From: Pseudodesulfovibrio tunisiensis
GTDB taxonomy: Bacteria > Desulfobacterota > Desulfovibrionia > Desulfovibrionales > Desulfovibrionaceae
Assembly (NCBI RefSeq): GCF_022809775.1
Contig: NZ_CP094380.1
Coordinates: 1,289,001 to 1,353,000, forward strand
Length of the DNA stretch: 64,000 nucleotides
Direction: 5' to 3'
A program made the translations under genes and the position numbers. How positions within the stretch are numbered: the first letter of the stretch is position 1; every line of letters starts with the position of its first letter. Shown piece after piece: positions 16,307 through 25,263 of this stretch. Under the pieces are notes generated by a model, which did not search any database, was not told the origin of the DNA, and saw only the letters and a list, made by a program, of their open reading frames with translations.

Positions 16307-17230
16307 CTATTTCGGGCTTCTGCGCCAGATTCGTGCCAGAGAGACTCCGGAGATATTGTGCCACAAGCTGAAAAGCGCACCGGGCAAGGCGGTTGCCACA
16401 CCGAAATACTTGACGGCAAGAGCCACGCCAAGGCCGGAATTCTGCATCCCCACCTCGATGGCCAAGGTACGCGCATCCCGCGGCGTGCAGCCGAACACCC
16501 GCCCTCCCCAGTATCCTGCGGCCAGACCAACGGCATTGTGCATGATCACGGCCACCAGCGCCATGACCGGAAGACCGAGCAGGGTCTGCTGATTCAGCCC
16601 CATGATGCAGGCGATGAGCAAGGCGATGACGATGATGGAAAGGGACGGGAACCACACCAGAAAGGGGTCCAGCCATTTGCGGAAGATGCGACGCAGAATC
16701 AGGCCGTCCACCAGCGGAAACACCACGATCCAGAACACGGAGTTCACCATGCCCCAGAAATGGATTTCCACATGCTGCCCAAGAATGAAGTAGATGATGG
16801 CCGGAGTCAGCAGCGGAGCCAGACAGGTGGCGGCCAGAGTCATGGTCACGGACAGTGCGACATTGGCCCGCGCCAGATACGCGATCACGTTGGACGCAGT
16901 GCCGCCGGGACAGGCCCCCACCACGACCATGCCGATGAGCACTTCCTCGGGCATGTCCAGCAGGGTGCAGATGGCAAAGGCAGCCACCGGCATGACCGTG
17001 TACTGAAGCAGAATGCCCAGCCCGGCCATGCGCCATTTGCGCAAAATGTCCAGAAAGTCCTCGAACTCCAAAGCCAACCCCATGCCGAACATGATCACCC
17101 CCAATCCGAGGGGAATGTGCGGCTTGATCCAGGTGAAGGCCGGAGGATGATACAGCGCCGCCACGGACAGCAGCACGGCTATGGGCAGAAACTGGCGCTC
17201 GATGAACGCCGGAAGGGAATTACGAATCAT
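16307..17230 (-). CDS. Bile acid:sodium symporter (BASS) family protein
   Basis: 307 residues from ATG 17230 (GGGAG upstream). Nine to ten membrane segments. Family motifs are MFGMGLALEFEDF in the second helix, VVVGACPGGTASNVIAYLARANVALSV split across the crossover region (Gly-Gly-Thr and Asn for sodium binding), and EVGMQNSGLGVALAVKYFG in the second repeat. The bacterial substrate is probably a small organic acid, not bile salt. Single gene with its own terminator. Confidence 0.9.
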   Translation of the reverse strand: MIRNSLPAFIERQFLPIAVLLSVAALYHPPAFTWIKPHIPLGLGVIMFGMGLALEFEDFLDILRKWRMAGLGILLQYTVMPVAAFAICTLLDMPEEVLIGMVVVGACPGGTASNVIAYLARANVALSVTMTLAATCLAPLLTPAIIYFILGQHVEIHFWGMVNSVFWIVVFPLVDGLILRRIFRKWLDPFLVWFPSLSIIVIALLIACIMGLNQQTLLGLPVMALVAVIMHNAVGLAAGYWGGRVFGCTPRDARTLAIEVGMQNSGLGVALAVKYFGVATALPGALFSLWHNISGVSLARIWRRSPK

Positions 17231-17329
17231 TACTGGCTCCCGATGCAAGATGGGGCCTGATAAAAGCCATGGAGATTTGTGTCAAGGATACATTCCGGAA
17301 TGCGGGACAGTGTCTTGTGCAAACAACAA

Positions 17330-17359
17330 AAAAGGGACGTGCTTTCACACGTCCCTTTT
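17330..17359 (-). terminator. Intrinsic terminator after the SRP RNA
   Basis: AAAAGGGACGTG (17330-17341) pairs with CACGTCCCTTTT (17348-17359). On the minus strand six T follow. Confidence 0.9.
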
Positions 17360-17360
17360 A

Positions 17361-17447
17361 GGGAAACCGGGCACCCGGCAACAACTGATACCGCTGCTCC
17401 CTTTCGGGCCTGACGGGGTTCACAGCGAAACCGCCGCCCGGCTTCCC
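17361..17447 (-). ncRNA. ffs: Signal recognition particle RNA, small bacterial type
   Basis: The minus strand holds the conserved domain IV: CCGTCAGGCCCGAAAGGGAG then CAGCGGTATCAG, the Ffh-binding asymmetric loops. Outer arms 17361-17372 and 17436-17447 pair as the terminal helix (GGGAAGCCGGGC with GCCCGGTTTCCC, one G-T). About 87-95 nt, the size of E. coli 4.5S RNA, lacking the Alu domain. It lies between two terminators, next to tRNA-Ser. Confidence 0.88.
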
Positions 17448-17458
17448 TTTTCAAAAAA

Positions 17459-17488
17459 GGGCTTGCGGAAACAAACTTCCGCAAGCCC
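17459..17488 (-). terminator. Intrinsic terminator after tRNA-Ser
   Basis: GGGCTTGCGGAA (17459-17470) pairs with TTCCGCAAGCCC (17477-17488). The minus strand continues with six T. Confidence 0.9.
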
Positions 17489-17500
17489 GTGTTTCCGTCG

Positions 17501-17592
17501 TGGCGGAGAGGAGAGGATTTGAACCTCCGGTGGAGTTTCCCCCACACACGCTTTCCAGGCGTGCTCCTTAAGCCGGACTCGGACACCTCTCC
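17501..17592 (-). tRNA. tRNA-Ser (GGA)
   Basis: 92 nt on the minus strand including an encoded CCA (17501-17503). GGAGAGGT acceptor, long variable arm as expected for serine, T-arm GGTTCAAATCC, and an anticodon loop CTGGAAA giving anticodon GGA (reads UCC/UCU). Confidence 0.95.
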
Positions 17593-17673
17593 GCGTCGAG
17601 GAGAAGTATCTATTGAAAACTTTTGGTTATGGCAAGCAAAAAATGGGAAAAAAATGAATTTTCCTGAAATTCA

Positions 17674-18591
17674 CTAGAATTCCATCTGCAAACTGCCCCG
17701 AAAAGCCTCCAGACTTTCCGCACCGATTTCCTCCAGCAATGCGGCCATGTCATCGGCCAGCCCAAAGGAGAAATCCGGACGCAGGAAGTTTGCGGTCCCC
17801 ACCTGCACGGCATGCGCGCCCACCAGCAGGAACTCCAGCGCATCCTCTGCCGAAGCAATGCCGCCAATGCCCACGACCGGGATATCCACCGACTGCACCA
17901 CCTGATGCACGCAGCGAAGCGCCACGGGCTTGATGGCCGGGCCGGACAGTCCACCAATCACATTGGCCAGCCGAGGCCTGCGGCGACGGATGTCCACGGC
18001 CATGCCGGACAGGGTGTTGATCAGGGACAGGGAATCCGCCCCGCCCTCTGCCGCGGCCCGGGCGCAGACCGTAATGTCCGTGACATTGGGCGACAGCTTG
18101 ACCATGACGTGCTTGCCTCCGGCATTGCGCTTCACGGCTTCGGTCACCCTGCCGATCTGCTTCGGGTCCTGCCCGAACGCAATGCCGCCCTCCTTCACGT
18201 TGGGACAGGAAACATTGACTTCAAGCGCGGCAATGCCCTCTTCCCCGGCCAGCACCCCGGCCAGTTCCCCGAATTCCTCGGCGTCGCAGGCATACAGGTT
18301 GGCCACCACGGCCACATCCTTCCACGGCAGGGAAGGCAGCACCGTACGCACGAAATGTTCCACGCCGGGATTCTGAATGCCTATGGCATTGAGCATGCCG
18401 CACGGGGTCTCGGCCAGTCTGGGCATGGGATTGCCCTCGCGCGGCTTGAGGCTCAATCCCTTGGCCACAAGGCCGCCAAGCCGCTTCAGGTCGCCGTAGG
18501 GCGCAAACTCCAGACCGAACCCGAACGTGCCGGACGCGGTCATGACCGGATTTTTCAGGGTCAGCCCGCCAAAGCTTGTCTGCATATCCAT
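17674..18591 (-). CDS. pyrD: Dihydroorotate dehydrogenase B, catalytic subunit
   Basis: 305-residue FMN enzyme that oxidises dihydroorotate to orotate in pyrimidine synthesis. NVSCPN places the class 1 catalytic Cys at about residue 129. Other landmarks are [10 protein letters not shown] at the start, KLSPNVTD (FMN/substrate lysine) and [21 protein letters not shown] at the phosphate end. The cysteine base and partner PyrK show the NAD-linked B type. It starts 12 nt after the pyrK stop. Confidence 0.96.
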   Translation of the reverse strand: MDMQTSFGGLTLKNPVMTASGTFGFGLEFAPYGDLKRLGGLVAKGLSLKPREGNPMPRLAETPCGMLNAIGIQNPGVEHFVRTVLPSLPWKDVAVVANLYACDAEEFGELAGVLAGEEGIAALEVNVSCPNVKEGGIAFGQDPKQIGRVTEAVKRNAGGKHVMVKLSPNVTDITVCARAAAEGGADSLSLINTLSGMAVDIRRRRPRLANVIGGLSGPAIKPVALRCVHQVVQSVDIPVVGIGGIASAEDALEFLLVGAHAVQVGTANFLRPDFSFGLADDMAALLEEIGAESLEAFRGSLQMEF

Positions 18592-18603
18592 ATGTATAGG
18601 CTC

Positions 18604-19389
18604 CTACAGCTCCACGTTGTCCGACCAGAATACCGGGCCGCGCGTGCAGACCTGCACATTGTGCCCGCTGCCGTCCTTTGTCACGCAGCCCAGACACGCG
18701 CCCACGCCGCACCCCATCCGGTTTTCCAGGGAAAGCTGCGCCCGGGTCCCGGCCTCGGCAGCAGCGGACTGCACCGTGCGCATGAACGGGGTGGGACCGC
18801 AGCACAGGATCAGGCCGTCCCTTTCCGCATATTCGGCCACGAGCTCGTGGAGTCGGGCTATGATGCGCTGCAAATCCTCGGGCGTGCGCTCCATCATGCT
18901 TTCACATTCCACGGTCCGACTCAGGGAATCATAGGGATAGCATTCCAGAGGCACGCGGTGAGCCAGAAACAGCTTCAGATTTTCCGGCCCGGCATGGTTC
19001 TCGACATATCCGCGAAAAGGAGCTATGCCGATTCCGCCCGCAAGCAGCAGGGTGGGCCTTTCCGGCTCCACGGCGAAACCATTGCCCAGCGGTCCCCATA
19101 TGGCGACCTCGTCGCCGGGCTTGAGCTGCGCCAGCCGGGACGTGCCGCGCCCCACCTTCTGAATGAACAGGGTCAGGCTGCCGTCCCCCACGCTGCTGAT
19201 GGAAAAAGGACGCCCCCAGACGATCTCGAGGTCCCAGCTCACAGGCCGGATCATGACGAACTGGCCGGGCTTCCACCCGTCCCAATCCGGGTATTCCAGC
19301 TTGATTTCGAAAAATTCCCCGGGTCTTTTTGATTGACCGACAGGGACCACATCCAATACTTTTACATTTCGACAATTTCTCAAGGACAT
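18604..19389 (-). CDS. pyrK: Dihydroorotate dehydrogenase B, electron transfer subunit
   Basis: 261 residues from ATG 19389. FAD domain with GRPFSISSVG, NAD domain with LLLAGGIGIAPFRGYVE, then the [2Fe-2S] cysteines in MGCGVGACLGCVTKD and VQVC near the C terminus. It passes electrons from PyrD FMN to NAD. An in-frame upstream extension would cover the divergent U32 gene and is rejected. The start is only 12 nt from the start of that gene. Confidence 0.94.
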   Translation of the reverse strand: MSLRNCRNVKVLDVVPVGQSKRPGEFFEIKLEYPDWDGWKPGQFVMIRPVSWDLEIVWGRPFSISSVGDGSLTLFIQKVGRGTSRLAQLKPGDEVAIWGPLGNGFAVEPERPTLLLAGGIGIAPFRGYVENHAGPENLKLFLAHRVPLECYPYDSLSRTVECESMMERTPEDLQRIIARLHELVAEYAERDGLILCCGPTPFMRTVQSAAAEAGTRAQLSLENRMGCGVGACLGCVTKDGSGHNVQVCTRGPVFWSDNVEL

Positions 19390-19401
19390 GCACCAACCCT
19401 T

Positions 19402-21386
19402 ATGAACAAAAAGAATACACCGGAAATAATGGCCCCCGCAGGGGACAAGGCATCCTACCTCGCGGCAGTTGCCGCCGGAGCCGACGCAATCTACGTCGGG
19501 CTCAAACACTTTTCCGCCCGCATGCAGGCCAAGAACTTTTCTATCAGCGAGCTTGCCGCGCTGGCAAGCCTGGCCCGCGAGCAAGGCACCAAGACCTACG
19601 TGGCAATGAATACTCTGGTCAAGCCCGGCGACCCGGAATCCGCAGGCAGGCTCATCGACCGTCTCTCTCCCGCACCGTGAAACCCGAGGCCCTGATCATT
19701 CAGGATCTGGCCATGATCGAACTCGCCAGACAGGCAGGCTACAAGGGCGAGCTGCACCTTTCCACCCTGTCCAACGTCACCCATCCCGCCGCATTGGAAA
19801 TCGCGAAGAAAATGGGCGCGAGCCGGATCGTGGTACCCCGCGAGCTCAATCTCGACGAAGTCAAAATGATGTCCGAAGCCTGCCCCAAGGGACTGGATCT
19901 GGAAATATTCGTGCACGGCGCGCTGTGCAACTGCATTTCCGGCCGTTGCTACTGGAGCAGCTTTCTGGGTGGCAAATCCGGCCTGCGCGGACGTTGCGTC
20001 CAGCCCTGCCGCCGTCTCTACCGTCAGGGCAAGGCCGATCCCCAGCGCCTGTTTTCCTGCATGGACCTGTCGCTGGACGTGCTCACCAAGCCGCTCCTGT
20101 CTCTGCCCGGAGTCAACGCATGGAAAGTGGAAGGCCGCAAGAAAGGCCCCCACTACGTCTATTACACCATTTCCGCGTACCGCATGCTCCGGGACAACCC
20201 CAATGATGCCCAGGCCAAGAAGACTGCGCAGGAACTTCTTGATATGGCTCTCGGACGCCCGTCCTCGCATTCCCTGTTCCTGCCGCAGCGTCCGTTCATG
20301 CCCATCCAGCCCGGCGGGGAAACCAGCTCTGGCCGACTCATCGGCCAGATCAAGCGCGACGGCCAGAAGCTCTATTTCGAAACGCGCGAGGCCCTGTTTC
20401 CCGGCGATCTCGTGCGCGTCGGCTACGAGGACCAGCCCGGGCACCGCACCTTGAGCGTACGCCGCCGCATCCCCAAGCGCGGCCGTTTCGATCTGCCTGT
20501 TCGGAAGCAGGAAAAATCCGGGTATCTGCCCTCGCGCACCAAGGTATTTCTCGTGGACCGACGCGAACCCGAGCTGACCAAGGCCATTCGCGATCTGGAA
20601 GCCCGCCTTGCGGCAAACGAGGCTCCGGCCAGCCCGGAATCCTCGTTCGAGCCGACCAGACCCAAGCCGTTCAAGCCCTTTCGGACCAAGTCCCATGATG
20701 TCAACCTGTTCCGGGAATCGCCCACAGGCCGCATTTTCGGCAGGCAGGCCCTCTGGCTGGACCACAAGACGCTTCAGAGCGTGCCGCGCGCATCCAAGGG
20801 ACGCACCCAGTGGTGGCTGCCGCCCGTGATCTGGCCGGATGAGGAAAAACACATCCGATCCCTGATCCGGGACGCCGTGCGCAACGGAGCCAATGAATTC
20901 GTGTGCAACGCGCCCTGGCAGGTCGCCTTTTTCACGGACCGCAAGAACATGACGCTCATTGCCGGACCGTACTGCAACGCCTCAAACCACTATGCGCTGG
21001 ATCAGCTCCGCAAGCTCGGTTTTTCCTCGGCCTATGCAGCCCCGGAACTCCCGGCCGAAGACGCACTGGCTCTGGCGCACGGCTCTCCCCTGCCGCTGGG
21101 ATTCGTGCTCAAGGGACTCTGGCCCTTCGGCATTTCCCGCTTCCTTGCCGAGGAAGTACGGCTGGAAGACCCGATCCGCTCGCCCATGAACGAGGTCTGC
21201 TGGGTCAAGAAGATCGGCCAGAACAACTGGATTTTCCCGGGCTGGGAAGTGGACCTGTCCTCGGAGCGACGCGCTCTTGAAAAAGCAGGGTACAAATTCT
21301 TTCTCAGCATCAGGGAACGCTGGCCCAAGGGCTTCCCCAGAGCAACCCGCACCAGTCGGTTCAACTGGGACCTGAAACTGCTCTAG
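19402..21386 (+). pseudogene. U32 family peptidase / hydroxylation-type protein, frameshifted near 19665
   Basis: The first frame (19402-19680) encodes NTPEIMAPAGDKASYLAAVAAGADAIYVGL, the usual U32 N terminus, and stops after RLIDRL. The rest of the protein (TVKPEALIIQDLAMIEL onward to 21386) is in another frame. Removing one TC from the (TC)4 tract at 19662-19669 restores RLIDRL-SRTVKPEAL. Restored length is about 660 residues, a long U32 type, with the Fe-S-like cysteine block SGRCYWSSFLGGKSGLRGRC and CVQPCRR. Relatives such as RlhA act in 23S rRNA hydroxylation and others in collagen-like proteolysis or ubiquinone synthesis; role here unknown. Error, tract slippage or decay are all possible. 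Confidence 0.8.
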
Positions 21387-21422
21387 CGACTCGCTGAAGG
21401 GCCTCCGGCGGTCCCTTCGGGA

Positions 21423-21445
21423 GGACCAGGGCGCTGCCCTGGTCC
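21423..21445. repeat. Short inverted repeat in the U32-MIF intergenic region
   Basis: 10-bp perfect arms (21423-21432 and 21436-21445) around GCT, directly followed by CGCAAGG. One of four hairpins in 21387-21745, a 359-nt gap with no gene. The surrounding wording (CTGCCCTGGTCCCGCAAGG) looks like a dispersed Desulfovibrio intergenic element. Confidence 0.75.
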
Positions 21446-21475
21446 CGCAAGGAGCGATGCCCCTTGACCCCATCT

Positions 21476-21550
21476 GTGGCTGAAAATGCAAAACGGCCTG
21501 AAGAACGCCCTGACGGGACATTCTTCAGGCCGTTTTGCATTTTCAGCCAC
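21476..21550. repeat. 30-bp perfect inverted repeat
   Basis: Arms 21476-21505 and 21521-21550 are exact reverse complements around a 15-nt loop. The stem is far longer than a normal terminator. It may act as a two-way terminator between the convergent U32 and MIF-like genes or be a mobile REP-like element. Confidence 0.9.
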
Positions 21551-21627
21551 GTTTTCCTGACAAGAACAAAGACGCTTTCCGGACAACTTCAAGACGAAAA
21601 AAACAGACTTGATAAGCCCACAGCCAA

Positions 21628-21678
21628 CTACGCCGCCAAACGAAATTGGGGATGCACCTCCCCTTTCTGGCGGCGTAG
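21628..21678. repeat. Inverted repeat with 11-bp arms
   Basis: CTACGCCGCCA (21628-21638) and TGGCGGCGTAG (21668-21678) flank a 29-nt spacer that holds a smaller GGGGA/TCCCC pairing. Confidence 0.75.
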
Positions 21679-21699
21679 GACCAAAAGGCTTTGAAGAGC

Positions 21700-21729
21700 C
21701 ACGAGAAACTTTCACGAAAGTTTCTCGTG
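21700..21729. repeat. Inverted repeat with 13-bp arms next to the MIF-like gene
   Basis: Perfect arms 21700-21712 and 21717-21729 around CACG. It lies 16 nt beyond the stop of the minus-strand MIF-like gene and may end its transcript, though no T-run follows. Confidence 0.75.
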
Positions 21730-21745
21730 CCGCCGGAGGCATGTC

Positions 21746-22090
21746 CTAAAAGGTCCCGCCGTTCCAACCGAACAGATGGCGCTTGAGATTACCAAAGGCG
21801 ATGTACGTACGTTTCTTGGAGATATCGAGTTCGGTTTCAAGAAATCCGCAGATTTTCCCGGCGAGTTCCGCCGTGCGTTCCTCGGGCAGACCGATGGAAT
21901 CGAGTGTCACGAAGGCGGCGGGTTCGTCGGTGCCACCGAGAACAAGCATCTTGCCGGGTTCAAGCACGGCCATGACGTAGGATTCGGGCTTGCCCAGAAT
22001 GTTTGCAGCCAGACCGGACAGTTTGCTTGCGAGTTCGGCCTGCGCGGTTTCCCTGATTGCGATATTGGTTTCCAGCTTGACGAACGGCAC
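21746..22090 (-). CDS. MIF/tautomerase superfamily protein
   Basis: 114 residues, the same length as animal macrophage migration inhibitory factor. Pro follows the initiator Met (MPFVKLETN), the catalytic base after Met removal. The middle LGGTDEPAAFVTLDSIG matches the MIF core, and the ending GWNGGTF matches the GWNNSTF end of MIF. Expected activity is keto-enol tautomerisation of phenylpyruvate-like compounds as a trimer. Last gene of the long minus-strand run. Confidence 0.88.
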   Translation of the reverse strand: MPFVKLETNIAIRETAQAELASKLSGLAANILGKPESYVMAVLEPGKMLVLGGTDEPAAFVTLDSIGLPEERTAELAGKICGFLETELDISKKRTYIAFGNLKRHLFGWNGGTF

Positions 22091-22121
22091 GGCAACCTCC
22101 TTGGGCGAACGGAATTTCGCG

Positions 22122-22904
22122 TTACAGAGTTATCTGACCTTGCATGTATGTCACGGCGCGGCCGGATATCTTGACCCGGTCGCCGAGGTATTCGCAAAGA
22201 AGCGTACCGCCCCGGGCCGAAGCCTGATAGGCGTGCAGACCGGCCTTGCCCAGTCGCGCGGCCCAGTACGGAACCAGCGAACAGTGGGCCGAACCGGTAA
22301 CCGGATCTTCGGCAATGCCCGAGGAGGGGCAGAACGTGCGGGAGACAAAGTCGTGATCCTGCCCCGGAGCCGTGCAGATCAGGCACAAACAGTCGAGCTT
22401 GTTCATTTCGCGCATGTCCGGCACAAGACCGCGAATCACGTCCTCGGACTCGAATACGGCCATCATGTCGCGCTCTCCGGCGTACAGGGCGTCCGGTCGA
22501 ACGCCAAGCGAGTGGGAGACCCGTTCCGTGACCTGAATTTCCCTGACCGGCCAGGCCGGAAAATCCATGGCCAGCATGTCGCCCTCCCGATCCACGAACA
22601 GTCTGCCGCTCCTGGTTTCGAACACCACGGCGGGATCAGTGTAGTTCAGGAATTCGTAGATCACGAAGGCCGAGGCAAGCGTTGCATGACCGCACAGATC
22701 GACTTCGAGCTCGGGCGTGAACCAGCGCAGTTCGAAATACTCTCCGCGCGGCACGAAAAACGCGGTCTCGGACAGATTGTTTTCCTGGGCGATCTTCTGC
22801 ATGAGATCATCGCTGAGCCATTCATAGAGCGGCACCACCGCAGCCGGGTTTCCCGTGAAGAGTCCCTCGGCGAAAGCGTCGATCTGATAGATGTCCAGCC
22901 GCAT
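22122..22904 (-). CDS. PhzF family epimerase/isomerase-like protein
   Basis: 260 residues from ATG 22904 with AGGAGGG upstream. Typical PhzF features are the N-terminal YQIDAFAEGLFTGNPAAVV, NNLSETAFF with the catalytic Glu, WFTPELEVDLCGHATLASA and, in the second half, EDPVTGSAHCSLVPYWA. These diaminopimelate-epimerase-fold enzymes act on aromatic or amino acid compounds; the substrate is unknown. It starts 9 nt after the PBP gene stop. Confidence 0.9.
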   Translation of the reverse strand: MRLDIYQIDAFAEGLFTGNPAAVVPLYEWLSDDLMQKIAQENNLSETAFFVPRGEYFELRWFTPELEVDLCGHATLASAFVIYEFLNYTDPAVVFETRSGRLFVDREGDMLAMDFPAWPVREIQVTERVSHSLGVRPDALYAGERDMMAVFESEDVIRGLVPDMREMNKLDCLCLICTAPGQDHDFVSRTFCPSSGIAEDPVTGSAHCSLVPYWAARLGKAGLHAYQASARGGTLLCEYLGDRVKISGRAVTYMQGQITL

Positions 22905-22912
22905 GATCCCTC

Positions 22913-25252
22913 CTAGAAGGTTTGCTTGAACAGGTCGTCCACGGACCCGCCTCCCGAAGTCGAACCGGGCGCGGCTGCGCGCTCCGTGGGTTCGGTTCCT
23001 TCCTTGTATGGCAGAAAGAATTCGGTGCGGGACCCGGGTCCGGCAAGCTTGCCGGTATCCCCATCGACCTTGACCATAACAATTCCGGGCGGCTGGGTGA
23101 AGTCCTGATACGGATAATCTTCTTCCACCTCGCGACGATAATCCACCCAGATGGAACTGGCCGCGCGGGAACCGGTCTCGTACTTGCCCATGGGCTTGAG
23201 TTCGTCGAAGCCCACGTACACGCCGGACAGCAGATAGGGCGTAAAGCCCATGAACCATGCATCGCGTTCGTTGTTGGACGTGCCGGTCTTGCCTGCGATG
23301 GGACGATGCAGCACCCTGACGCGCCAGCCCGTGCCGCCCTGCACCACCTGCTTCATGAGCGAAACAATGATGTAGGCAGTCTGCGGGCTGATGGCATCCA
23401 CGGTCTCGGGAACGGACGTGAAGACATCCTCGCCCCACGCGGATTTCACGGAAAGCACGGTACGCGGCTTGATGTAGGAACCGCCACGCGCAAATGCGGT
23501 ATAGGCCTCGCACAGATTCATGAGGGAAACCACGCCGGACCCGAGGGCCACGGACAGGTCGTGCGGAAAATCCGCTTCCAGACCAAGCGCTCTGGCTCGT
23601 TCGATGATCTTGCTGATGCCCACCTTCTGCGCCACACGGATGGTCACGAGGTTGCGCGACTTGACCAACGCGGTACGCAGAAGCGTGGGGCCGTAGAACT
23701 TGCCCTCGAAATTCTCGGGACGCCACAGCTTGCCGGCCTCGTCATTGGCGAACACGATGGGCGCGTCCAGAACAATGGACGAAGGCGTGAATCCGTTGTC
23801 CAGAGCCGTGGAATACACGATGGGCTTGAATGCGGACCCGGGCTGGCGCAACGCCTGCGTGGCACGGTTGAACTGACTCTTCTCAAAGGAATAGCCGCCC
23901 ACAAGAGCCAGCACCTCGCCGGTTTCCGGCGTGACCGAAACCAGCGCGCCCTGCACCAGAGGTTCACGTTCCAGAGCGAGTCCCCACACACCTTCGGATT
24001 CCTTGGGAATATCCGAAATGGAGGCCCAGACCACATCCCCCTTCTTCAGAATTTTGCGGGCATCCCTTGGCGCGGGCACTTCCTCCGGGGCCTTGCGGGC
24101 ATCGGGTTCGCGGCACCAATGCATGGACTTGAGCGGCAGCAGGCCCTGAAATTTGCCGAAACGGGCATAGGCCTTGTCCTTGTCCACGCGGGCGACCCAC
24201 GCCTTGACCCATGCGCCCTGCTCCAGCCCTTCGACATCCTGAGGCCCCTCGCTCAGTACGCGGGCCACATCACCGGCACTGACATTCTCGATGGGACCGA
24301 TCCAGCCGCGACGCTTGGCGGATGCGACCAGACCGTCATGCATGGCCTTTTCCGCAGCGGCCTGATGCTTGAGATCGCACGCCGTGGTCACGGTCAGACC
24401 ACCGTGGTACACGGCATCCTCACCAAACTTGTCGATGAGCCAGCGCCGCACTTCCTCAAGATAATAGGCACCGACCTTCCAGGACGGATCGGGCATGCTT
24501 TCCAGAACGATTTCCTCGGCCATGGCCTCGTCGTACTGCGCCTTGGTGATCCAGTTCAGATGCAGCATCTGGCCCAGCACGTAATGCTGGCGCAACTTGG
24601 CTGCATGCATGTTCCGATAGGGATTGAAACGGCTGGGAGCCTGAGGCAGGCCAGCCAGAATCGCGGATTGAGCCAGGGTAAGGTCCGAGGCGTGACGGCC
24701 GAAATAGTTCCGGGCCGCGGCTTCGATGCCGTAGGCATGGTTGCCGAGAAAAATCTGGTTCAGGTAGATGGTGAGGATTTCTTCCTTGGTCAGGTAGTTC
24801 TCCAGCCTGAATGCAAGGATGGCTTCCTTGAGCTTGCGCTTGTAGCTTTTTTCCGGAGTCAGCAGAAGCCGCTTGATGATCTGCTGCGTGATGGTTGACC
24901 CGCCCTGCTTGTTGCGCCCGGCCTTGAGGTTGGCCACGAACGCACGGGCAATGGCGGTCAGGTCCACGCCGTCATGCTGATAGAAACTCGCGTCCTCGGC
25001 TGCGAGAAACGCCTTGGGAACCCAGGGATTGATCTGGTCCAGCGTCACCAGAAACCGCTTTTCCTTGTAGAAATAGCCGAGAATCTGGTTGTCCTTGCCG
25101 TAAACGGTGGTCACCAGAGACGGATTGTAGTCCGTGATCTTCTTGAACCCGGGCAAATCCCGGGCAGCCCAGTTGTAAAGCCCCACGGCGCCGAGAATGC
25201 CCAGAACGAGACAGATGAGGAAGGAGATCAGCAGAATCTTGAAAACTTTCAT
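22913..25252 (-). CDS. mrcA: Penicillin-binding protein 1A (bifunctional transglycosylase/transpeptidase)
   Basis: 779 residues from ATG 25252; a TTG at 25267 could add five residues and no clear ribosome site decides. Membrane anchor at about 5-29. The GT51 domain has EDASFYQHDGVD (catalytic Glu), GGSTITQQIIK and AILAGLPQAPSRFNP. An OB-like insertion precedes the transpeptidase domain with SxxK in PGSAFKPIVY, SRN in VKSRNLVTI and KTG in AGKTGTSNNERD. The C-terminal tail is Pro/Gly/Ser-rich. Builds and crosslinks peptidoglycan. It follows the YkgJ gene closely. Confidence 0.94.
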   Translation of the reverse strand: MKVFKILLISFLICLVLGILGAVGLYNWAARDLPGFKKITDYNPSLVTTVYGKDNQILGYFYKEKRFLVTLDQINPWVPKAFLAAEDASFYQHDGVDLTAIARAFVANLKAGRNKQGGSTITQQIIKRLLLTPEKSYKRKLKEAILAFRLENYLTKEEILTIYLNQIFLGNHAYGIEAAARNYFGRHASDLTLAQSAILAGLPQAPSRFNPYRNMHAAKLRQHYVLGQMLHLNWITKAQYDEAMAEEIVLESMPDPSWKVGAYYLEEVRRWLIDKFGEDAVYHGGLTVTTACDLKHQAAAEKAMHDGLVASAKRRGWIGPIENVSAGDVARVLSEGPQDVEGLEQGAWVKAWVARVDKDKAYARFGKFQGLLPLKSMHWCREPDARKAPEEVPAPRDARKILKKGDVVWASISDIPKESEGVWGLALEREPLVQGALVSVTPETGEVLALVGGYSFEKSQFNRATQALRQPGSAFKPIVYSTALDNGFTPSSIVLDAPIVFANDEAGKLWRPENFEGKFYGPTLLRTALVKSRNLVTIRVAQKVGISKIIERARALGLEADFPHDLSVALGSGVVSLMNLCEAYTAFARGGSYIKPRTVLSVKSAWGEDVFTSVPETVDAISPQTAYIIVSLMKQVVQGGTGWRVRVLHRPIAGKTGTSNNERDAWFMGFTPYLLSGVYVGFDELKPMGKYETGSRAASSIWVDYRREVEEDYPYQDFTQPPGIVMVKVDGDTGKLAGPGSRTEFFLPYKEGTEPTERAAAPGSTSGGGSVDDLFKQTF

Positions 25253-25263
25253 GAAAATATCCG

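Noticed and set aside
19655..19690. Programmed -1 frameshifting in the U32 gene
   Set aside because: No X-XXY-YYZ slippery heptamer and no clear stimulatory stem; a change in TC repeat number explains it better.
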